From assembly GCF_007829955.1 (NCBI RefSeq), contig NZ_VIWX01000002.1, positions 868,001 through 932,000 on the forward strand: a DNA stretch of 64,000 bases, in the 5' to 3' direction. The notes below the pieces were generated by a model that was not told where the DNA came from, ran no database searches, and saw only the letters and a list, made by a program, of their open reading frames with translations. Positions within the stretch are counted from its first letter, which is position 1; each line of letters starts with the position of its first letter. Position numbers and translations under genes: made by a program. Source of the stretch: Saccharopolyspora dendranthemae. GTDB lineage: Bacteria > Actinomycetota > Actinomycetes > Mycobacteriales > Pseudonocardiaceae. Below, piece by piece: positions 59,439-64,000 of this stretch.

Positions 59439-60416
59439 TCAGCGGGCGGCGGGGGCCGTGGAGTCGCGCACCACGAGCTGCGCGGGCAGCTGGTGCTGGC
59501 GCGGAGGCGGTCGGTGCCCGCCCAGGATCGGGCCGAGGAGTTCCACGCTGAGCGCGCCTGCCTTGGACCACGGGATCGAGATGCTGGTCAGCGACGGACG
59601 CGAAACGTCGGTGAGCGCCACGTCGTCGATGCCGATGACGCTGAGCCCGTCGGGCACCTGCACCCCCAGTGCGCGAGCTCCCTTGATCACGCCGAACGCG
59701 ACGAGGTCGTTGTGGGTGATCACCGCGGTCGCGCCGGTGGCCAGCACGCTGGCGGCCACGGCGGTCCCGGACGCGACGGTTTCGGCCTGCCAGCCGAGGA
59801 CTTCCAGGGCGATTCCCGCCTCGGCGGCCAGGGTTTCGACCAGCTGCACGCGTCGGGGACTGGACCAGGAGTGCGGCGAGCCGGAGACGAACGCGATGCG
59901 CTCGTGGCCCAGCGCGGCGAGGTAGTCGATGGCCTGGCGCAGGCCCTCTCCGGCGTCGGCGAGCACGCAGTCGACGCCGGTGTGCTCCTGGTTGATGAGC
60001 ACGGCCGGCGTCGATCCGCACAGCTCGACCAGCTCGTCGGCGGGCAGCCGCGACGAGCACACCACGATGGCCGCGACCTGGCTGCGCAGGTGGACGATCG
60101 CCTCGCGCTCGCGATCCGGCTCGCGGTCGGTGTCGTGCAGCACGAGGGTCTGCTTGCGGCGGCGCCCCTCGCCCTGCGCCGCCTTGACCAGCGTGCCGTA
60201 GACGGGGTTGGCGATGTCCGGCACGACCATCGCGACGGTGGATCCGGCGACCTGGGCCTCAACGGACTTGGCCGCCTGATAGCCCAGGTCTTGGGCGGCG
60301 TCGAGGACCTTGCGCAAGGTGTCCGGTCCGAGCCGCTGCGGATCGCTGAACGCGCGCGACGCGGTGGACAGGGCGACGTCGGCCCGCTTGGCCACGTCGG
60401 TCAAGGTCGGCGCCAT
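59439..60416 (-). CDS. LacI family transcriptional regulator (polyol/uronate locus)
   Basis: A 325-aa LacI-type regulator: APTLTDVAKRADVALSTASRAFSDPQRLGPDTLRKVL as DNA-binding head, sugar-binding domain from about 60. First gene of the operon with the polyol dehydrogenase and transporter. A TTGAC...GTCAA inverted repeat around TTGCGCAA (60466-60492) lies 50 nt upstream and is the likely autoregulatory operator. Confidence 0.93.
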   Translation of the reverse strand: MAPTLTDVAKRADVALSTASRAFSDPQRLGPDTLRKVLDAAQDLGYQAAKSVEAQVAGSTVAMVVPDIANPVYGTLVKAAQGEGRRRKQTLVLHDTDREPDREREAIVHLRSQVAAIVVCSSRLPADELVELCGSTPAVLINQEHTGVDCVLADAGEGLRQAIDYLAALGHERIAFVSGSPHSWSSPRRVQLVETLAAEAGIALEVLGWQAETVASGTAVAASVLATGATAVITHNDLVAFGVIKGARALGVQVPDGLSVIGIDDVALTDVSRPSLTSISIPWSKAGALSVELLGPILGGHRPPPRQHQLPAQLVVRDSTAPAAR

Positions 60417-60465
60417 CGCCCCTCCGCTCCGTCACGCCCCGGCGGTGCACCGGGCAGAGCAGATA

Positions 60466-60492
60466 TTGACCAACATTGCGCAAACTTGTCAA
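60466..60492. promoter_or_regulatory. Putative LacI operator region
   Basis: TTGAC (60466-60470) and GTCAA (60488-60492) flank the perfect palindrome TTGCGCAA (60476-60483). The A/T-rich block stands out in GC-rich surroundings and precedes the LacI operon. Confidence 0.55.
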
Positions 60493-60506
60493 CTGCCTTG
60501 CCGAGC

Positions 60507-61403
60507 TCAGCCGGCCAGTGCGCGGCGCAGCACCTGCCCGACCTCGGAGATCTGCCGCTGCGAGACCGCGGCGGACAGGATCGCCTGCGATCCGTGGAAC
60601 GTGCCCGCCCACTGGTGCAGCTCGACCCCGACGCCCGCCTGCAGCAGGCGCTGGGCGTAGTCGAGGGCCTCGTCGCGCAGCGGGTCGAACTCCGCGGTGG
60701 CCACGTAGGCCGGGGGCAGGCCCGACAGATCGGTGGCGCGGGCCGGTGCCGCGTAGGCCGTGGGCGTGGCCGAGCCGAGGTAGTGCCGCCACGTGGTGGC
60801 CTGCTTCGCGGAGGTCATCCAGGGCGTGTCGGTGAAGTTGCGGGCCGACCAGGTCTGCATCCGGTCGTCGAGTTCGGGCTGGTTGAGTAGCTGGAAGCAC
60901 AGCGGTGGCCCGTCCTGGTCGCGGGCGCGCAACGCGACGGCCGCGGCCAGGCAGGCTCCCGCGCTGTGCCCGCCGACGGCGATGCGCGCCCGGTCGACGC
61001 CGAACTCCGCGGCGTGCTCGGCGGTCCACAGCAACGCCGCGTAGGAATCGTCGAGGCCGGCCGGGTACGGGTTCTCGGGGGCCAGCCGGTAGCCGACGGA
61101 GATCACGGTGGTGCCCGCCAGTTCGGCGATGCGTCCGGCCCACGGGTGCTCGGTGTCGAGGTCGCCCATGACGAAACCGCCACCGTGCAACCACACCAGC
61201 GCGCCCTGGGCCCGTCGCGGCCGGTAGATCCGCACCGGCACGTCGGTTTCGCCGGGAACCAGCCGGTCGGTGACGTCCATCTGGGAGGTGTCCGGTGGCG
61301 CGGCCGCGGAGGCGAGCTCGGCGAGCCCCTTGCGGGCGGCTGCCGGATCGCTCAGGTCGGCCTGCGGGAACAGCGGGATGAATGCTTCGAGTTCGGGATC
61401 CAT
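60507..61403 (-). CDS. Alpha/beta hydrolase, hormone-sensitive lipase family esterase
   Basis: A 298-aa esterase. The oxyanion motif HGGG is at 73-76; the catalytic triad is Ser147 (GHSAGA), Asp240 (EFDPLRDE) and His270 (TFHGS). No signal peptide. It hydrolyses short-chain esters. ATG 61403 with GGAAGG upstream; a start 14 codons earlier is less likely. Stands upstream of the LacI operon with the operator region between, so it is probably a separate unit; it is divergent from the PucR-like regulator, which could control it. Confidence 0.93.
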   Translation of the reverse strand: MDPELEAFIPLFPQADLSDPAAARKGLAELASAAAPPDTSQMDVTDRLVPGETDVPVRIYRPRRAQGALVWLHGGGFVMGDLDTEHPWAGRIAELAGTTVISVGYRLAPENPYPAGLDDSYAALLWTAEHAAEFGVDRARIAVGGHSAGACLAAAVALRARDQDGPPLCFQLLNQPELDDRMQTWSARNFTDTPWMTSAKQATTWRHYLGSATPTAYAAPARATDLSGLPPAYVATAEFDPLRDEALDYAQRLLQAGVGVELHQWAGTFHGSQAILSAAVSQRQISEVGQVLRRALAG

Positions 61404-61497
61404 ACCGGTAGCCTTCCCCGCCTCGCGCCCCGGGGCAGCCGCCACGCGTCGCGCTTTCCCGCTGACCCGCGCACCAGGTGTCGCTTAGTCTGCGAAC

Positions 61498-62532
61498 ATG
61501 GAAGCACTGGCCGCGCGGCTCTCGCACCTGGACGCGGAAGCCGGCGGAGCCGTCCGCGTCGTGATGTTCTACGACACGCTGATGCGCAGGAGGGTCGACC
61601 TGCCCGCGCTCGTGCGCGCCTCGGCGAACCTCGCCGAGTGCGTCGCCGCCGTCCGCCTCGACGGCAGCGCCCGCACCGTCCGCATGGCGCCCGACGGCAG
61701 ACCCGCGCCGGAGCCGTCTTCGCCGCCGTCGGTGACTGTGCCGATCACCCTGGACGACGAGCGCATCGGATGCGTCTGGCTGGAGCGCGCCGGTACCCCG
61801 GCGAAGCTCGACGACCTGCTGCTGGACCGGCTCGCCATCGCGGCGGCAGCGGTGGTCGAACGCCACGGACCGGCGCCCACGACCATGGCCGACCCCGCGC
61901 TGGTGGAGCTCGTGATCAGCCCGGGCACCGACGAGCCCACCCGCACCCGCGCGCTCAAGCTGCTGGGCCTGGCCACCGACCGACCGCTGCGGGTGGCCGC
62001 GATCCGCAGCACGCGTCCCCTAGACCAGGTCGCCGCTGCGCTCTGCCCGGCGCGACCGGTGAAAGCCGCCCCGCTGGGCGACATCGGCGTCATCCTCGCG
62101 ACCACGGTGGACGCGGAACGACTCCCGCCGGAGGTGCGGGCGGGCATCGGAGCGGCTGAGAGCGCCGAGCGGTCCTGGTGCCAGGCGCGCACCGCGCTGC
62201 GCTTCGCGGCGCCGCATCGTCCCGTCGTGCACCACCGGGACCTGGGCGCGGCAGCACTTCTCGAGCACGCGCCGCCAGAAGCGTTGCGGGCCAACGGAGA
62301 TGTCGCCGCGATCGAGCGGATCGCCGCCGACCCCGACGATCTGGCCACGCTCGACGCCTACTGCGCGACCGGTTCCCGCCGCCGTGCTGCGGAACTGCTG
62401 CACCTGCACCACAGCAGCGTCGCCAGGCGGATCGACCGTCTCGGCACCGAGCTCGGCATGGAGCTCACCGAGTCCTCCGGGCTCGTCCGGGCCACCCTCG
62501 CCCTGACCGCCTGGCGACTGACCTCGGGGTGA
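61498..62532 (+). CDS. PucR-type helix-turn-helix regulator
   Basis: A 344-aa protein. The C-terminal 60 residues (DDLATLDAYCATGSRRRAAELLHLHHSSVARRIDRLGTELGMEL) form the PucR-type helix-turn-helix (HTH_30). The N-terminal two thirds look like a degenerate GAF-type sensor and a linker. Divergent from the esterase gene with a 94-nt gap, so it may regulate that gene. The ligand is unknown. Confidence 0.85.
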   Translation: MEALAARLSHLDAEAGGAVRVVMFYDTLMRRRVDLPALVRASANLAECVAAVRLDGSARTVRMAPDGRPAPEPSSPPSVTVPITLDDERIGCVWLERAGTPAKLDDLLLDRLAIAAAAVVERHGPAPTTMADPALVELVISPGTDEPTRTRALKLLGLATDRPLRVAAIRSTRPLDQVAAALCPARPVKAAPLGDIGVILATTVDAERLPPEVRAGIGAAESAERSWCQARTALRFAAPHRPVVHHRDLGAAALLEHAPPEALRANGDVAAIERIAADPDDLATLDAYCATGSRRRAAELLHLHHSSVARRIDRLGTELGMELTESSGLVRATLALTAWRLTSG

Positions 62533-62558
62533 GCGGTCGGCCAGTTTCGCGGCAGGTC

Positions 62559-63854
62559 CTAGTCGAGGACCGAGCCCGGTTGGCCGAGCGCTTCGCCGAG
62601 TCGGAGGCGGTAGAGGCGGGTCGGGCGGCCGCGCCGGGTGGGCTGCGCGCTGCCCTCGGAGGTGACCAGTTCAGCGGTGCCGAGCTTGCGGATCAGCCTT
62701 CTCCCGCTCGGATCGGTGATGCCCAGGAGGGTGGCGAGCTCGCTGGGGGAGACCGCGCGTCCGCGCAGCTCGCGCTCCAGCGCCACCAGCCGGGACAGCG
62801 TGGTGGCGCTCAGCCCGACCTCCCGCGCGAGGCTTTCCAGCTCCGCGCTGTGGTCGCGGTAGGCGAATTCGGCGCGACGGCCGGATCCGCCGATCGGGCC
62901 GATGATCACCCCGCTGTCCTGGATGACGAATCCGCACGAGTTCGGCTCGGCCTCGGCGCGCACCGCGGCGCGTTCCGCGAGCGCGATGCCGGCCCGCACC
63001 GAGGTGCCGAGCCCGAAACCGGCGGCGACGCGCACGTCCATGGTCCGCTCGACCTGCTGCAAGGCCGGTACCACCTGCCAGTCCGCGGTCGCGCGTTCCA
63101 GCAGCGCTTTGTGGGCGAACAGGACCAGCCCGCGCCTGCCGCGGTTCTCCAACCAGGACCCGGCCAATTGCGGGTCCTGCAGCAGGATTTCGCGTAACCC
63201 GGCCCGGGCGCGGTCGACGTCGTCACCGTCGCGGACGTGGAACACGCCTGCGGCGAAACGCGCACCGTCGGCTTGGCCGGAGCGCACGTGGAGCAGCAGT
63301 TCCTGCAATTCGCCGCGCACCGAATCCGCCGTGAGATCGCTGTCGACCACCGGTGCCTCGGCGCGCAGCGCTTCGGCGATCTCCTCGCGCGGGGTGATCA
63401 CCACTCCGCCGTTGCGCAGCGCCGTGCGGTGGTGCGCCAGGATCTCCTCGACCGGCTGACCCGACGCGTAGGGGAGGGCGGAGTGCCGGACGCCGAGGGT
63501 GCCTGCGACCTCCTGGATGACGTCGGGTTCGAACGTGTCGATGCTGGCCCGGCGGTGCTCGGGGAAGTCGTTGCGCATCCTGGCCACCGCCAGCGCGAGC
63601 TCGAGCGCGCCAGGCCGGGTCACCGCCACCGGCAGCCCGTCCGGGACCTGCCCGCGCACGGCCTCGTAGGAGCCCGGGCCCACCAGCAGGCCGTTCATCC
63701 CCTGCGTGGCCAGCAGCTCCTGCAGCCGGTCGATGGCCTGGCCGGTTTCACGGCACACGCCCCAGCGCAGGGTTGCGCCGGTGACGGTGCTCGCGGCCTG
63801 GCGGAAGACGTCTTGGTGCCGCGCGTGCACCAACACGCCGATCACCACGCTCAT
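62559..63854 (-). CDS. Three-part regulator of unclear family
   Basis: A 431-aa protein I cannot assign to a named family. Residues about 1-150 look like a PrpR-type sensor (VVIGVLVHARHQDVFRQAA ... GMNGLLVGPGSYEAV). Residues about 170-330 resemble a degenerate nucleotide-cyclase/GGDEF-like fold (RRGLVLFAHKALLERA ... GFGLGTSVRAGIALAERAAVRA). The end (about 345-425) is a winged helix-turn-helix (LSATTLSRLVALERELRGRAVSPSELATLLGITDPSGRRLIRKL) with RRGRPTRLYRL. Neighbours are regulators, so it is probably a transcription factor that senses a small molecule. Confidence 0.75.
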   Translation of the reverse strand: MSVVIGVLVHARHQDVFRQAASTVTGATLRWGVCRETGQAIDRLQELLATQGMNGLLVGPGSYEAVRGQVPDGLPVAVTRPGALELALAVARMRNDFPEHRRASIDTFEPDVIQEVAGTLGVRHSALPYASGQPVEEILAHHRTALRNGGVVITPREEIAEALRAEAPVVDSDLTADSVRGELQELLLHVRSGQADGARFAAGVFHVRDGDDVDRARAGLREILLQDPQLAGSWLENRGRRGLVLFAHKALLERATADWQVVPALQQVERTMDVRVAAGFGLGTSVRAGIALAERAAVRAEAEPNSCGFVIQDSGVIIGPIGGSGRRAEFAYRDHSAELESLAREVGLSATTLSRLVALERELRGRAVSPSELATLLGITDPSGRRLIRKLGTAELVTSEGSAQPTRRGRPTRLYRLRLGEALGQPGSVLD

Positions 63855-63931
63855 GTCGCCACCTGGATTCAGTTCGCTGACGAAACTTCACCAGGATTGC
63901 GCGATCAGTGTTCGCGGTCAACGCGATCGCG

Positions 63932-64000
63932 CTAGTCGGTGATGATTCGGATGCGGTCGGCGTGATCGAGACGATAGCCGACTCCGCGAACCGTCGTGAT
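63932..64000 (-). CDS. OmpR/PhoB-type response regulator, C-terminal end (cut by window edge)
   Basis: The last 22 codons read TTVRGVGYRLDHADRIRIITD. VRGVGYRL is the wing of the OmpR-type DNA-binding domain, found at the extreme C-terminus of two-component regulators. The rest lies beyond 64000. Confidence 0.9.
   Translation of the reverse strand: MTTVRGVGYRLDHADRIRIITD

Noticed and set aside
1..64000. CRISPR arrays, prophage, transposase genes or PKS/NRPS clusters
   Set aside because: No regularly spaced direct repeats, no integrase or transposase motifs and no megasynthase domains were seen on either strand.

Overview
The window is very GC-rich (roughly 70 %) with strong third-position G/C bias, frequent GTG and TTG starts, GTGA/ATGA translational overlaps, many TetR/LacI/IclR regulators and ECF-type signalling. 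This is an actinomycete, most like the Pseudonocardiaceae/Saccharopolyspora type, but the genus is an inference from gene style only. About 61 protein genes, one tRNA and many regulatory palindromes can be supported. No phage, insertion sequence with a transposase, CRISPR array or polyketide/NRPS cluster is visible. The region looks like catabolic and accessory chromosome.

Layout. 1-3.8 kb: a two-subunit CoA-transferase (cut by the window start) behind an IclR-type palindrome, a Nudix hydrolase, a DUF3048 lipoprotein and an SDR. 3.8-7.7 kb: a three-gene operon of flavin (LLM) monooxygenases preceded by a 25-aa leader peptide of the actinobacterial sulfur/cysteine type, with an apparently leaderless promoter. 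7.75-8.9 kb: selD and the selenocysteine tRNA (selC). 8.9-13.1 kb: an ECF sigma factor with a SnoaL-like tail, a divergent siderophore-uptake pair with an iron box between them, and another LLM oxidoreductase. 13.2-19.9 kb: a beta-glycoside unit made of a LacI regulator, a GH3 glycosidase and a divergent ABC sugar importer, with three related operators. 19.9-23.1 kb: a two-component system and a divergent CPBP protease. 23.2-31.6 kb: a second glycoside locus (GH5-like glycosidase, ABC importer, LacI) with a divergent pair resembling L-fucose catabolism enzymes. 31.6-39.8 kb: single redox and regulatory genes, including an alditol oxidase with an IclR regulator and an FMN reductase opposite a TetR with two direct-repeat operators. 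40-42.8 kb: a TRAP dicarboxylate-type transporter. 42.8-46.2 kb: a palindromic repeat element, a CaiB/BaiF CoA-transferase, a TetR and an MpaB-family oxygenase. 46.3-56.5 kb: hydrolases, a copper amine oxidase, an unusual metallo-beta-lactamase-fold protein and a second two-component system. 56.5-61.4 kb: a polyol/uronate locus (MHS transporter, mannitol-dehydrogenase-family enzyme, LacI) and an HSL-type esterase. 61.5-64 kb: a PucR-like regulator, a three-part regulator of unclear family and the last 22 residues of an OmpR-type response regulator.

Themes. Several units are complete sense-import-degrade modules whose operators can be read directly. The most unusual items are (i) the leaderless Cys-containing leader peptide in front of the LLM operon, which points to sulfur-responsive control of organosulfur scavenging; (ii) two 68-bp palindromic elements in opposite orientation, identical except for a 12-nt core, each lying between convergent genes; the second is followed by a further inverted repeat and a terminal half-site, so that it resembles a 268-bp MITE-like unit; (iii) a selC-selD pair with no selenoprotein gene in view.
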